Assembly: GCF_004168585.1 (NCBI RefSeq)
Contig: NZ_PGVH01000002.1
Location: 62,001 to 126,000, forward strand
Length of the DNA: 64,000 nt
DNA from: Shewanella sp. OPT22
Lineage (GTDB): Bacteria > Pseudomonadota > Gammaproteobacteria > Enterobacterales > Shewanellaceae
Direction: 5' to 3'
Below the pieces are notes generated by a model, which did no database searches, was not told the DNA's origin, and was given only the letters and a program-made list of their open reading frames with translations. This document shows, one piece after another, positions 26,997 through 36,068 of the stretch (positions are counted from its first letter, which is position 1; each line of letters begins with the position of its first letter). A program made the translations under genes and the position numbers.

Positions 26997-27869
26997 CTAA
27001 TTAATGCACTCCTTTATGGCTGTAATTAATTGCTGATATCTTGTTGGTAGCTCGAAGTTTTTCTTTTTGATTAAATAAATGCTTTGAGTTACTACATAAT
27101 CCTGATTAATCACTTTTACCGAATCACCATATTTCGATGAGGCGATTGCATGAATCGGTAGAGCCGTGAATCCAATTGCTTCTGAAACGGGCAATAAAAT
27201 TTGATCAATTTGATTGATGTATGGCCCTTTGATTAATTGATCTACTTCTATCAAAAATTTATTTTTTGAAAAAATAAGCCTTAGATAATGCCAAACGTCT
27301 GGATGCTGCACTACCGGAATATTGGCTAAAACATTCTCATTTTCTTTGTCTAGTCTCTCTAAGCTGCCTAAAAGGCAAATTTGCTCATTGCCAATTTCAA
27401 TGAATTCATAAGCGCTCTCTAACTGCTTACCTGTTACCAAGCCAAAGCCGATCTTGTTATCTTTAATTTGTTGATAAATTTTGCTTTCAGGAGCTGACTC
27501 AACAGAAATATTTAACTCTGGATACTTAACTTGTAGAGCAACTAGTTTTGGGTAAATTAATTGGCATAAACTGCCAGACATCGAGACTGCACACTCACCT
27601 TTGAAAGGTGAATCAACTTGTAAATCGTCGATTAATGCCTGCTCATTCGCTTCAAGCTCTTTAGCGTATTGATATACCTTCAGCCCCTGATCTGTTATTT
27701 CAAATTTTTTTCCAACCCTCACAATGAGGCTTGAAGACAGCTGCTCCTCTAGCTTTAAAATATGTTGGCTGACTCCTGGTTGAGTCATAAATAGCTTTTC
27801 AGCTGTTTTAGTAAAGTGCTGTGTTTCCACAAGTACTTTAAATGTCTTTAACCACTTTTGATGAACCAT
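26997..27869 (-). CDS. LysR-family transcriptional regulator
   Basis: A 290-residue LysR regulator. The N-terminal winged helix-turn-helix (WLKTFKVLVETQHFTKTAEKLFMTQPGVSQHILKLEEQL, about residues 5-45) is standard, followed by the periplasmic-binding-protein-like effector domain (about 90-290). It is divergent from a VOC-family gene, with a perfect palindrome in the shared 108-base gap, the usual arrangement for LysR proteins controlling their neighbour. The effector molecule is unknown. Length and motifs are normal. Confidence 0.92.
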   Translation of the reverse strand: MVHQKWLKTFKVLVETQHFTKTAEKLFMTQPGVSQHILKLEEQLSSSLIVRVGKKFEITDQGLKVYQYAKELEANEQALIDDLQVDSPFKGECAVSMSGSLCQLIYPKLVALQVKYPELNISVESAPESKIYQQIKDNKIGFGLVTGKQLESAYEFIEIGNEQICLLGSLERLDKENENVLANIPVVQHPDVWHYLRLIFSKNKFLIEVDQLIKGPYINQIDQILLPVSEAIGFTALPIHAIASSKYGDSVKVINQDYVVTQSIYLIKKKNFELPTRYQQLITAIKECIN

Positions 27870-27880
27870 ACATCACTCAT

Positions 27881-27912
27881 AATGATAAATTATCATTTTA
27901 ATAATTTATCAT
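27881..27912. promoter_or_regulatory. Candidate LysR operator
   Basis: AATGATAA-A-TTATCATT (27881-27897) is a perfect 17-base palindrome between the divergent LysR and VOC genes, and a further half-site TTATCAT follows at 27906-27912. It lies 12 bases upstream of the lysR start codon. Such a pattern fits LysR auto-regulation and control of the VOC gene. Confidence 0.55.
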
Positions 27913-27977
27913 AATTTTTTAATTAGTCACTTTATCTCTAATCTACAGCTCATAAATTCAGAACTTGGACAATTTAA

Positions 27978-28493
27978 ATGACGACTAAACACAGTGTTTA
28001 CCCAAGAACCTTTTCACATATTGGAATATCTGTACCTGATCTTGAAAAAGCCGTTAAGTTTTACACTGAAGTCTTAGGTTGGTATTTGATTATGGAACCA
28101 ACTGAAATAGTGGAAGATGCTTCGGCTATTGGTGAAATGTGCACAGACGTTTTTGGTGCTAACTGGAAAAAATTTCGTATTGCCCACATGTCTACCGGTG
28201 ATCGTGTAGGTGTCGAACTTTTTGAGTTTATTAACCAAGAAAACCCTGAAAATAATTTCGAATATTGGAAGACCGGCATTTTCCATTTCTGCGTTCAAGA
28301 TCCTGATGTTGAAGGTCTAGCAGAAAAAATCGTTGCTGCAGGTGGTAAGAAGCGTATGCAAGAGCCTCGATATTACTATCCGGGTGAAAAGCCATATCGC
28401 ATGATTTATATGGAAGATCCATTTGGAAATATCTTAGAGATCTACAGTCATAGCTATGAATTAATCTATTCAAGTGGTGCGTACGCTGGTTAA
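27978..28493 (+). CDS. VOC-superfamily (glyoxalase/dioxygenase-like) protein
   Basis: A 171-residue protein made of two babbb modules of the vicinal oxygen chelate fold. Module one opens FSHIGISVPDLEKAVKFYTEVLGWYLI, module two includes FHFCVQDPDVEGLAEKI and ends EDPFGNILEIYSHSYE. The His in FSHIG, His in IFHFC and Glu in ILEIY are in the expected metal-binding places. The family holds glyoxalase I, dioxygenases and resistance proteins, so the reaction is not fixed by sequence alone. Controlled, presumably, by the divergent LysR regulator. A rho-independent terminator follows. Confidence 0.9.
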   Translation: MTTKHSVYPRTFSHIGISVPDLEKAVKFYTEVLGWYLIMEPTEIVEDASAIGEMCTDVFGANWKKFRIAHMSTGDRVGVELFEFINQENPENNFEYWKTGIFHFCVQDPDVEGLAEKIVAAGGKKRMQEPRYYYPGEKPYRMIYMEDPFGNILEIYSHSYELIYSSGAYAG

Positions 28494-28500
28494 GTTATTG

Positions 28501-28533
28501 AAAGGTAGGTATTAAATAGTTATCTACCTTTTA
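28501..28533 (+). terminator. Rho-independent terminator of the VOC gene
   Basis: AAAGGTAG (28501-28508) pairs with CTACCTTT (28524-28531), with a T-run following. It starts eight bases after the VOC stop codon. Confidence 0.75.
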
Positions 28534-28684
28534 TCAACATTTCCAATACTTAAACAATCATTCATTCACTTCTAAGGTTTTCACCTTATTCTGCTTACTC
28601 ACCCTTAACTGCAAAATACTCCCATACACAAGCAAGACAGAAAGCAATAAGACTGCTCTTCTTGATTACTAAATTAAAATGATT

Positions 28685-28704
28685 AAATGCAAAAATTTGC
28701 ATTT
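28685..28704. promoter_or_regulatory. Palindrome just upstream of the His-rich gene
   Basis: AAATGCAAA-AA-TTTGCATTT, a perfect 9-bp dyad, ends immediately before the strong Shine-Dalgarno AAGGGGGA of the following gene. It may be an operator or a 5' leader hairpin. The stretch 28534-28684 shows nothing else. Confidence 0.4.
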
Positions 28705-28716
28705 AAGGGGGATAAA

Positions 28717-29532
28717 ATGAGTATTGGTTCAGTAAATAGTGGCTCTAGCTCTAACTCTAACGTAACAGACGTTTCAGGTAACGATAAATCAGAATGGAAT
28801 GATGCAGATCATTGGAAAATCACTGATTTTTTCCATAGACATATGCCCAAAGTTACCGAAGATGTTTCTAAAGTAGGTAATGATATCGAAGGTAGCTTCG
28901 GTAGAGTTAAAGATTTAGTTGGTGATGGATTTGACAGTATCAAAGACATCGAAGGAGCGATCAAAAGCAATGGATTCAAAGCTACAATGGAAACCATGAT
29001 TAATAATGAAGAGAATAACAAATCATTGTTTAACGACATTGTTTCTAAAACACACAGTGAAGCAGTGTCAAAAGACGCTAAAGCAGTCAGAGAAAATGTT
29101 CAACAGCTCATGAAAGACGCTAAGCCACTAGAAGCGGATGCGGTTATCGCACTAACAAATGGTGCAAAAATGATTAAGCCAGTTGTGGACTTGGCAGCTC
29201 AAGCAGTAGCACTATATGGTGGACATGCGCCAAGTCTAGCAAGTGTTTTTGGTGACATCAAAAATATTAAAAACGACGTTGAAGCAGCACTTCAAATGCA
29301 TAATACAGCAGTACAAGCTTCAGATGGAAATAAAGACAGTAAACATGCCCCTACAAATTTATATGCGGTCTCCCAAGATTCCAGTGCATTAAATTTGCTT
29401 ACATTAGATTCTATGAGAACCGACCAAGCAAACTCAGATAATGATACAAGAGATCACGGTCATCACCGCCGTCATCATGGTCATGGCCATCACCTTCATC
29501 GTCATGCTAATAGAATGCTCAAAATGGCATAA
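28717..29532 (+). CDS. Orphan helical protein with His-rich C-terminus
   Basis: Not recognised. The start is the ATG at 28717, preceded by a strong ribosome site (AAGGGGGA), rather than the ATG at 28687. The 271-residue product starts with a Ser/Gly/Asn-rich segment (SIGSVNSGSSSNSNV), continues with a long predicted helical region (about 40-215) without membrane helices, and ends in a His-rich tail (HGHHRRHHGHGHHLHRH, about residues 249-265) that could bind Ni, Zn or Cu. The N-terminal Gly/Ser start and helical body recall substrates of type III or type VI secretion in a general way only. It stands alone, with terminators on both sides, so it is its own transcription unit. Confidence 0.75.
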   Translation: MSIGSVNSGSSSNSNVTDVSGNDKSEWNDADHWKITDFFHRHMPKVTEDVSKVGNDIEGSFGRVKDLVGDGFDSIKDIEGAIKSNGFKATMETMINNEENNKSLFNDIVSKTHSEAVSKDAKAVRENVQQLMKDAKPLEADAVIALTNGAKMIKPVVDLAAQAVALYGGHAPSLASVFGDIKNIKNDVEAALQMHNTAVQASDGNKDSKHAPTNLYAVSQDSSALNLLTLDSMRTDQANSDNDTRDHGHHRRHHGHGHHLHRHANRMLKMA

Positions 29533-29541
29533 AAACCTCAT

Positions 29542-29567
29542 CAGGCAATTCCATATTGAATTGCCTG
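29542..29567. terminator. Terminator hairpin between convergent genes
   Basis: CAGGCAATTC-CATATT-GAATTGCCTG: a perfect 10-bp stem with a 6-base loop, between the His-rich gene and norB. T-runs are weak and a few bases away on each strand. Confidence 0.7.
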
Positions 29568-29579
29568 TTCTGATTCAAA

Positions 29580-31871
29580 TTATTTTTGAGGACAATAAAT
29601 AGCTTTAAATACGCCAACCATCGCTACAAACAATGCTAGTGCCCCCATCGCAAAAACAATATCACCTGGCACCCTAGACCAAACCATATCTTGCATAAAT
29701 GAGCTGTGTATAAACTCTGCTGAACGAACATACCAATAACCATGCGCATTAGCATTATAAGTTTGCCATAGTCCGGCAGGTAAAAGTGCAAACACTACCA
29801 TCAAACCTAAACCCAGGTTGAGTAACTTAAATGAGTAGTTCATCCATTTTTCGTTCCAATTAACGTTAGGCGCTAAACCTCTTAAGCAGAACAACATTAA
29901 TCCGATACCTAACATGCCATAAACGCCGAACATAGCAGCATGACCGTGCGCTGCAGTTGTATTTAGCCCCTGCATATAATAGAGCGCAAGCGGAGTATTG
30001 ATTAAGAATCCTAGTAAGCCCGCTCCAACTAAATTCCAAAATGCGACAGCACCAAAGAACTTGAGTGGCCAATGATAAAAATCAGTCCATTTAGCTTTCT
30101 TTTCAAGTTTACTGTGTTGATAGGCTTCAAATCCGATTACGGTAAGCGGAACAACTTCTAGTGCTGAAAATACGCCTCCTAACGCAATGATAGAAATGGG
30201 CGTTCCTGTAAAGTATAAATGATGAAATGTACCTAAGACTCCACCACCAAGAAAAATGATGGTCGAGAACAATACCGAAATCACTGCAGTGGAGTTACGT
30301 AATAAGCCCATTTTGACAAATAACAGTGCAATGATGGTAGTTGCAAACACTTCGAACACCCCTTCAACCCAGAGGTGTACAACCCACCATCGCCAGTATT
30401 CGACAATACTGATATGAGTATGAAGTCCCCAAGCCAACCCTGCACCATAAAGTAAAGCAATCGCAACGGAAGCGATAACTAACAGTAGAAGTAAAGAGCG
30501 GCTGTGCTTTTTGTCTTTAAGCGCTGGTAATAATGCTCTGACCATAAGCACTAACCACAACAGTAAGCCTATAAACAAGAACCATTGCCAAAAGCGCCCT
30601 AAGTCCACATAAGCATAACCTTGGTGCCCAAACCAAAAATTCATCAGTAAACTTTTGAAGTGTTGATTAACTCCCAGCCATTCCCCTGCGAACGAACCTA
30701 CAACAATAATCAGTAAGCAAATATAGAGAAAGTTAACACCGAATTTTTGATATTTAGGCTCATGTCCTGAGATGATTGGTGCCACATATAATCCTGTAGC
30801 TAACCATGCCGTGGCTATCCAAAAAACGGCGAGCTGAGTATGCCAGGTACGTGTAATACTGTAAGGAATGATTTTAGCGATAGGGATTCCGTAAAAGTCT
30901 TGCCCTTCTACGGTATAGTGAGCCGTAATTGTGCCTAAGATTATCTGCAAACCAAAGAGTAAAATCACCGTCCAAAAATATTTGGCGGTTGCTTGCATGG
31001 AGGGGGTTTGTTCTACACCCAACAGCTTGTTTCGCTCTGATACACCACCAATAGGCTCTAAATCGTCTCGCCATTTATCGTGTTGTTCGGCGTAAAACCA
31101 AACTAACGTACCAATACCACCTAACAGCATTACAACACTGATGATCGACCAAAGCAGTAAACTCGGTGGAGGTGTATTCCCCACAAGAGGTTCATATGGC
31201 CAGTTGCTGGTATAACTAATATTGTCGTTTGGTCTGTTTGTTACTGAACTCCAACTGATCCAAAAAATAAATCCATTTAAATCATGCATATCAGAGTCAG
31301 ACAAAGTGATATCTGGAGAAAATGCGTACTCTTCTCTTAGTTTGAGTGAGTCAGGTGTACCGAGCGCTTGAAATACTTCGCTGAAATGATGTGCTACTTT
31401 AGAAATAGCAACTTGTCTCTCAGGGGACACGCTCACATCACCAGTCTGCTGATGATAGGTATTTTCCCTTAACTCAAGCTTGACTCTGGTTTTAAGTTCT
31501 TCTTGATCAAATTCTTTAATATCTTTGTACGGAAGGTGATGAATTTCTTTGGACTCTTTATTTAGCATTGCTAATGCTTCTCTATGAAGCCAGTCAGCCC
31601 CCCAATCGGGAGCAACATAACTGCCATGCCCCCATATGGTCCCTTTTTCCATTCCACCTAACGACTGCCAAACATTTTGTCCGCGTTCGATTTGTGACTT
31701 GGTAAAAATTACATCACCATTTGTGGAAACCACCCTCTCAGGAATCGGAGGTTTCATTTGGTAAATTTTATGACCGAAAAAGAGTAAAATCGTAAAACTG
31801 ATCAACGTTGAAATCGCCAAAGTCATCCATAATCGGCGCTTTTTGAAAGTTAACTTATAACTTTTCATCAT
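29580..31871 (-). CDS. norB: Quinol-dependent nitric oxide reductase (qNor)
   Basis: A 763-residue single-subunit NO reductase that reduces 2 NO to N2O using quinol. The N-terminal TM and periplasmic extension (PERVVSTNGDVIFTKSQIERGQNVWQSLGG...) replace the NorC subunit; no CxxCH is present, as expected of qNor. The NorB core has about 13 helices with heme/iron histidines in RTWHTQLAVFW (about 342), HLWVEGVFEVFATT (about 495), HHLYFTG (about 548) and AAHGHAAMFGVYG (about 635). No norQ or norD beside it. GGGAGAGA precedes the start. The promoter should lie in the ~60 bases between this start and the yqcA terminator; I saw no convincing NorR or NsrR site. It probably detoxifies NO. Confidence 0.96.
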   Translation of the reverse strand: MMKSYKLTFKKRRLWMTLAISTLISFTILLFFGHKIYQMKPPIPERVVSTNGDVIFTKSQIERGQNVWQSLGGMEKGTIWGHGSYVAPDWGADWLHREALAMLNKESKEIHHLPYKDIKEFDQEELKTRVKLELRENTYHQQTGDVSVSPERQVAISKVAHHFSEVFQALGTPDSLKLREEYAFSPDITLSDSDMHDLNGFIFWISWSSVTNRPNDNISYTSNWPYEPLVGNTPPPSLLLWSIISVVMLLGGIGTLVWFYAEQHDKWRDDLEPIGGVSERNKLLGVEQTPSMQATAKYFWTVILLFGLQIILGTITAHYTVEGQDFYGIPIAKIIPYSITRTWHTQLAVFWIATAWLATGLYVAPIISGHEPKYQKFGVNFLYICLLIIVVGSFAGEWLGVNQHFKSLLMNFWFGHQGYAYVDLGRFWQWFLFIGLLLWLVLMVRALLPALKDKKHSRSLLLLLVIASVAIALLYGAGLAWGLHTHISIVEYWRWWVVHLWVEGVFEVFATTIIALLFVKMGLLRNSTAVISVLFSTIIFLGGGVLGTFHHLYFTGTPISIIALGGVFSALEVVPLTVIGFEAYQHSKLEKKAKWTDFYHWPLKFFGAVAFWNLVGAGLLGFLINTPLALYYMQGLNTTAAHGHAAMFGVYGMLGIGLMLFCLRGLAPNVNWNEKWMNYSFKLLNLGLGLMVVFALLPAGLWQTYNANAHGYWYVRSAEFIHSSFMQDMVWSRVPGDIVFAMGALALFVAMVGVFKAIYCPQK

Positions 31872-31931
31872 TCTCTCCCAATTGTATTTAATGGGTTGTC
31901 ATGGTCCTTGTTGTATTATTTTTTCCTGTTA

Positions 31932-31958
31932 ATAAAAAAGGAGCGCTAAGGCTCCTTT
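31932..31958 (-). terminator. Rho-independent terminator of yqcA
   Basis: On the minus strand, AAAGGAGCC-TTAGC-GCTCCTTTTTTA: a stem with a T-run, 32 bases after the yqcA stop codon. It isolates norB from yqcA transcription. Confidence 0.85.
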
Positions 31959-31989
31959 CGTGTAATTTTTTCCATATTTAGCGTAGAAG

Positions 31990-32442
31990 TTAGGCAGTAA
32001 CGCTTTTAGTCCATTCATCTAGCCAATTTAATGCCTCTAACTCTGGTTCCATTGTTTCACAAGCGTCAATCCTAAATAATTCTTTTACCGCTTGCGCACC
32101 AATTTCTTCAAACAATGATTGTAATTGCTCACCTGCCCCACAGTATGTCTCGTAGCTAGAGTCGCCTAACCCAATGACACTAAAGTGTAAATCAGGCAAA
32201 TATAGACCTGTCGAACGAACCATTTCAAACCACGGAACTAAACCATCAGGCAAATCGCCTTGCCCTGTCGTTGAGCTAATTACAATCAATTGTTGGTTAG
32301 CAGCAGGGGTATAATCAACTAATTCTTCAGGTTGCCATAATTTGGCATCATAACCTTGATCGATGAGTTTCTCATTAACGGTTTCAGCTACAAACTGTGC
32401 ACTTCCGTATACGGTTCCGAAAACGATATTTACCTTTACCAA
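31990..32442 (-). CDS. yqcA: Flavodoxin YqcA
   Basis: A 150-residue flavodoxin that binds FMN. The phosphate-binding loop (FGTVYGSAQ), the STTGQGDLPDG loop and the GLGDSSYETYCG segment are all in the flavodoxin places, and the sequence matches E. coli YqcA closely in length and these motifs. Its neighbour truC is also its neighbour in E. coli, which supports the assignment. The electron partner is unknown. The start is a TTG with GGAG seven bases upstream; no ATG is near. It probably shares a transcript with truC, 66 bases upstream, and has its own terminator. Confidence 0.92.
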   Translation of the reverse strand: MVKVNIVFGTVYGSAQFVAETVNEKLIDQGYDAKLWQPEELVDYTPAANQQLIVISSTTGQGDLPDGLVPWFEMVRSTGLYLPDLHFSVIGLGDSSYETYCGAGEQLQSLFEEIGAQAVKELFRIDACETMEPELEALNWLDEWTKSVTA

Positions 32443-32508
32443 TGCTCTGCTCCGCTTATTTAAGTGAATTGCTTAAATCTAAACCTAACAATCGTAACTT
32501 GTCAAAGT

Positions 32509-33309
32509 TTAAGCAATTTCGAGGTCTTTTCCACACTGTAAATTCGAATTATTCCAACCAAATTTTTCAAACGCCTCCAGCCACTCCGGTTCAAGTTCTG
32601 CCTCAATCGATAAACGCTCATGAGTAACGGGGTGAGTGAACTCTAATTTTTTAGCAATTAACCACAATCTTCGAGTTGATAAAAAGTCTCTTATGAATTT
32701 ATTCTGTTTACCATCACCATGCGTCGTATCCCCTAAAATAGGATGCCTAAAGTGAGCTAAATGACGTCTAAGTTGATGCTTACGCCCAGTGATGGGTCTC
32801 AGTTTCATCAACGCATACCGGCTTGTAGGATAGCGGCCTGACTGATAAGGGATCTCTGCATTCAATAAAGGCCAAAAATGACTGACTGCTTCTTGTGCTT
32901 TTTTATCTTTATCCGCATGTTTATCCGCAATATCGTCTAACTCTTCTTTTAGCGGATAATCCATTACAAGTGATTCATTAACATTACCGCGCACTAATGC
33001 AAGGTATGTTTTCTCTGTTGTTTTATCCTGAAACTGCTGACATAACAAGTTTGCAACTTCGCTACTTTTAGCAAAAAGTAGCACTCCAGAGGTTGGCCGG
33101 TCTAAGCGGTGAACAGGAAAAACATGACAACCTACAAGATCACGCGTCATTTGCATCGCAAAATACTTTTCTCTTCTTGCTAAGTAAGTGCGATGCACCA
33201 GCAAGCCGGCAGGCTTGTGTATAGCAACCAAATGTTCGTCTTCGAATAATATTTGAATTTCGGGTGGATTTTCGAATTCAATGTCGTCTGCAACTACGTC
33301 TTGTGTCAT
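32509..33309 (-). CDS. truC: tRNA pseudouridine(65) synthase TruC
   Basis: A 266-residue RluA-family enzyme that converts U65 to pseudouridine in tRNA-Ile and tRNA-Asp in E. coli. The catalytic motif HRLDRPTSGVLLF (Asp at about residue 70) and the following RPITGRKHQLRRHLAH and GDTTHGDG segments match TruC. Length is 266, against 260 in E. coli. It has the same neighbour (yqcA) as in E. coli, downstream on the same strand. Start ATG at 33309. Confidence 0.95.
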   Translation of the reverse strand: MTQDVVADDIEFENPPEIQILFEDEHLVAIHKPAGLLVHRTYLARREKYFAMQMTRDLVGCHVFPVHRLDRPTSGVLLFAKSSEVANLLCQQFQDKTTEKTYLALVRGNVNESLVMDYPLKEELDDIADKHADKDKKAQEAVSHFWPLLNAEIPYQSGRYPTSRYALMKLRPITGRKHQLRRHLAHFRHPILGDTTHGDGKQNKFIRDFLSTRRLWLIAKKLEFTHPVTHERLSIEAELEPEWLEAFEKFGWNNSNLQCGKDLEIA

Positions 33310-33429
33310 TTAATAAACTAATTTTAAGAAGGCAAAATGAAATAAGCGCTATGCTAACGCATGCTAATTCAAAAGTATAAATCAAAATGTTACACTCAAA
33401 CGATTGAAGTAACTATTACCCTATTGAGA

Positions 33430-33969
33430 ATGAAACAATTACTCGACTTTTTACCCTTAATTATTTTCTTCACTGTCTACAAATTCTTTGACATTTACAC
33501 AGCCAGTGGCGCCTTAATTGCAGCGACAACATTACAATTGATCATCACTTATATTTTGTATAAGAAAGTAGAAAAAATGCTACTCGTTACTTTCGCCATG
33601 GTGACGGTTTTTGGGACGTTGACCCTTGTGTTGCATGATGACAATTTTATTAAGTGGAAAGTAACCTTCATTTATTTATTGTTTGCGGTCGTTTTAGCTG
33701 TCAGCCAATTTATGAATAAATCAGTGCTGAAGTCGATGCTTGGAAAGGATATCGAAGCACCTGACTTTGTATGGAAAAAGCTAACTTGGTACTGGGCCGG
33801 ATTTTTTATATTTTGTGCAATTCTAAATGTCTATATTGCTTTTAACCTATCACTTGATACTTGGGTTAATTTCAAAGTTTTCGGTTTGTCTGCGCTGACA
33901 ATACTCAATATTATTGCCACAGTTGCTTACTTATATAAATATCTTCCCGAAGAAGATAAAAAAGACTAA
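33430..33969 (+). CDS. yciB: Inner membrane septation protein YciB (IspA/IspZ)
   Basis: A 179-residue protein with five membrane helices, YciB/IspZ family. It contributes to envelope synthesis and septation in enteric bacteria, and the interacting partner in E. coli is the cell-wall machinery. The start is the ATG at 33430 ([19 protein letters not shown]), typical of the family; the 23-residue extension from 33361 is not a normal N-terminus. It has the conserved [11 protein letters not shown] and [11 protein letters not shown] segments. YciI follows within 32 bases, as in enterobacteria. Confidence 0.93.
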   Translation: MKQLLDFLPLIIFFTVYKFFDIYTASGALIAATTLQLIITYILYKKVEKMLLVTFAMVTVFGTLTLVLHDDNFIKWKVTFIYLLFAVVLAVSQFMNKSVLKSMLGKDIEAPDFVWKKLTWYWAGFFIFCAILNVYIAFNLSLDTWVNFKVFGLSALTILNIIATVAYLYKYLPEEDKKD

Positions 33970-34001
33970 ACCATTAAATTAATAACTAAATTGGTATTCC
34001 T

Positions 34002-34301
34002 ATGTGGTATATGATTTCATCCCAAGATGTTGAAAGCAGCTTGGAAAAACGAAAAACAGTACGTGACCAACATATCGCCCGCTTAAAGCTACTCGCTGAC
34101 GAAGGACGACTCATGATAGCAGGGCCTCATCCTGCAATCGATTCAGATGAACCAGGTGAAGCAGGTTTTACTGGATCTTTGGTTGTCGCTGAATTTAATT
34201 CATTAGAAGATGCTCAAATTTGGGCTGACGCCGATCCTTATATCGCTGCCGGCGTGTATGAAAATGTCATCGTGAAACCTTTTAAGCGAGTATTACCATA
34301 A
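34002..34301 (+). CDS. yciI: YciI-family protein
   Basis: A 99-residue ferredoxin-like fold protein, close in length and sequence to E. coli YciI ([49 protein letters not shown]). YciI-like proteins keep a conserved His-Asp pair (here His in RDQHIA and Asp in WADADP) and some act as chlorohydrolases, but the E. coli function is unproved. It overlaps xthA by one base (TAATG), so the two are translationally coupled. Confidence 0.93.
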   Translation: MWYMISSQDVESSLEKRKTVRDQHIARLKLLADEGRLMIAGPHPAIDSDEPGEAGFTGSLVVAEFNSLEDAQIWADADPYIAAGVYENVIVKPFKRVLP

Positions 34302-35107
34302 TGAAAATAGTTTCTTTTAATATCAACGGATTGAGAGCTAGATTGCATCAGTTACAAGCGTTGATTGACACTCATCAGCCAGATGTAATCGGCCTTCAAG
34401 AAACAAAAGTGCACGACGAAGCGTTCCCGTTAGCAGATGTAGAGGCTATGGGGTATAAAGTTCACTTCCATGGTGGCAAAGCTCATTACGGTGTAGCAAT
34501 GCTTTCAAAAACTGAGCCACTCGAAATTCAAAAAGGCTTCCCTACCGATGAAGAAGATGCACAGCGCAGAATGATCATTGGTAAATTCAAGCAAGAAAAT
34601 GGCAAAACGTTAACAGTAATCAATGGCTATTTCCCGCAAGGCGAAAATATTGGTCATGAAACAAAATTTCCTGCAAAGCGCAAATTCTACAAAGATTTGA
34701 TGCAATATTTAAATGAACATCACTCAAAAGATGAAGATATTGCGGTGATCGGGGATATCAATATTTCCCCAATAGATTTAGACATCGGTATTGGTGAAGT
34801 TAACGCTAAGCGCTGGTTGAAAACCGGTAAATGTAGCTTCCAACTTGAAGAACGTGAATGGTTACAAACCTTGTTAGACTGGGGCTTTATCGACACATTC
34901 CGTAAGTTACACCCAACTCGTGAAGGGCGATACTCATGGTTTGATTATCGTAGTAAAGGCTTCGTAGATAACCGTGGCCTTCGCATTGATGTCATCCTCG
35001 CAACGCCATCTCTAGCGGAAAGAGTTTTTGAATCGGATGTGGATTATGAACTACGCGGCATTGAAAAGCCGTCTGATCATGCACCAATTTGGAGTGTATT
35101 TGGTTAA
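34301..35107 (+). CDS. xthA: Exodeoxyribonuclease III
   Basis: A 268-residue AP endonuclease/3'-5' exonuclease of base excision repair, as long as E. coli XthA. Catalytic residues are visible: Asn7 (FNING), Glu34 (LQETKVHDE), Asp/Asn in GDINISP (about 151-153), and the final SDHAPIW histidine. It is in a unit yciB-yciI-xthA. A stem-loop follows, and then an IS3 insertion within 65 bases of the stop codon. Confidence 0.96.
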   Translation: MKIVSFNINGLRARLHQLQALIDTHQPDVIGLQETKVHDEAFPLADVEAMGYKVHFHGGKAHYGVAMLSKTEPLEIQKGFPTDEEDAQRRMIIGKFKQENGKTLTVINGYFPQGENIGHETKFPAKRKFYKDLMQYLNEHHSKDEDIAVIGDINISPIDLDIGIGEVNAKRWLKTGKCSFQLEEREWLQTLLDWGFIDTFRKLHPTREGRYSWFDYRSKGFVDNRGLRIDVILATPSLAERVFESDVDYELRGIEKPSDHAPIWSVFG

Positions 35108-35112
35108 TGACT

Positions 35113-35143
35113 ATTGGGCTAAATACTATGTATTGAGCCCAAT
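35113..35143 (+). terminator. Stem-loop after xthA
   Basis: ATTGGGCT...AGCCCAAT with an inner ATAC/GTAT pair. No T-run follows on the plus strand, so it may be a rho-dependent stop or an mRNA-stabilising hairpin. It lies 5 bases after the xthA stop. Confidence 0.5.
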
Positions 35144-35202
35144 GAATTCGACTAGACTTGAAAGCCTAAGTCTGATCCGCTCCGCCAATAGTGGACACAA
35201 AA

Positions 35203-36054
35203 TTAAGCACTGTTTCTAAGTTCATAATTTTCTGGGCTAAGATAGCCTAACGCACTGTGCCTTCTCGTCTTGTTATAGTCAACCTCAATGTATTCAAAAA
35301 CAGCTTGTCTCATTTCTTTGCGAGTCATAATTGGCTCATATTGAATGGCTTCAACTTTCAGTGAATGGAAGAAGCTTTCGACGCAAGCATTACCCCAACA
35401 ATTGCCTTTACGACTCATGCTTTGCTGAAGTTGATGGCTCTCAATCAGATTTCTATACTGTTTAGAGCAATACTGACTTCCACGATCACTGTGAACAATG
35501 ACGCCTTTCGGGCGGCCACACCTAAATAACGCCATTGTCAGCGCATCAGAAACTAAATCTGCTGTCATCGTTTTCTGCATTGACCAGCCAATCACTGAAC
35601 GTGAATATAAATCGATTACCACGGCTAAGTAGAGCCAACCTTCACTCGTCCACAAATAGGTGATGTCTCCAGCCCACTTTTGATTTGCTGCCGTTGCCGT
35701 AAAGTCTTGCTTTAATAAATTTGGAGCAATTGGCATAGAATGCTTGCTGTCGGTTGTGACTTTAAACTTCTTAGCCGCTTTGGCAACTAGCCCTTGTCGT
35801 TTCATGCTTGCTGATATCGTTTTTACATTGACCCGTTCACCATTATCTTCCAGTTCTTTTTGGATCCGCCTTGCTCCATCACGTTGCTTGCTTTTATCAA
35901 AAGCCTCTTTGACTTGTTTATCGATAATTAAACGCCTCTGTGTACGAGAGCCCGGTTCCTTGTCCGTTTTGCGCCATATGTAATACCCACTTCGTGACAC
36001 ATTTAAAGTAATAGCCATCCGCTGGAGCTTAAATTGATGTTGATGCTCCAGCAT
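35203..36054 (-). CDS. IS3-family transposase OrfB (DDE integrase core)
   Basis: The 283-residue catalytic part of the transposase. It has an HTH_21-like start, then the DDE core: WAGDITYLWT, VHSDRGSQYCS and CWGNACVESFFHSLKVE, ending with the NKTRRHSALGYLSPENYE tail. The frame stays open upstream of the listed ATG, reading through ...KVARFEFML as far as the A6G slip site, so the natural product is an OrfAB fusion made by -1 frameshifting. OrfB itself is intact. Confidence 0.93.
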   Translation of the reverse strand: MLEHQHQFKLQRMAITLNVSRSGYYIWRKTDKEPGSRTQRRLIIDKQVKEAFDKSKQRDGARRIQKELEDNGERVNVKTISASMKRQGLVAKAAKKFKVTTDSKHSMPIAPNLLKQDFTATAANQKWAGDITYLWTSEGWLYLAVVIDLYSRSVIGWSMQKTMTADLVSDALTMALFRCGRPKGVIVHSDRGSQYCSKQYRNLIESHQLQQSMSRKGNCWGNACVESFFHSLKVEAIQYEPIMTRKEMRQAVFEYIEVDYNKTRRHSALGYLSPENYELRNSA

Positions 36055-36068
36055 AAATTCGAAACGGG

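Noticed and set aside
31872..31931. NsrR or NorR site in front of norB
   Set aside because: The ~60 bases contain no sequence close enough to either consensus.
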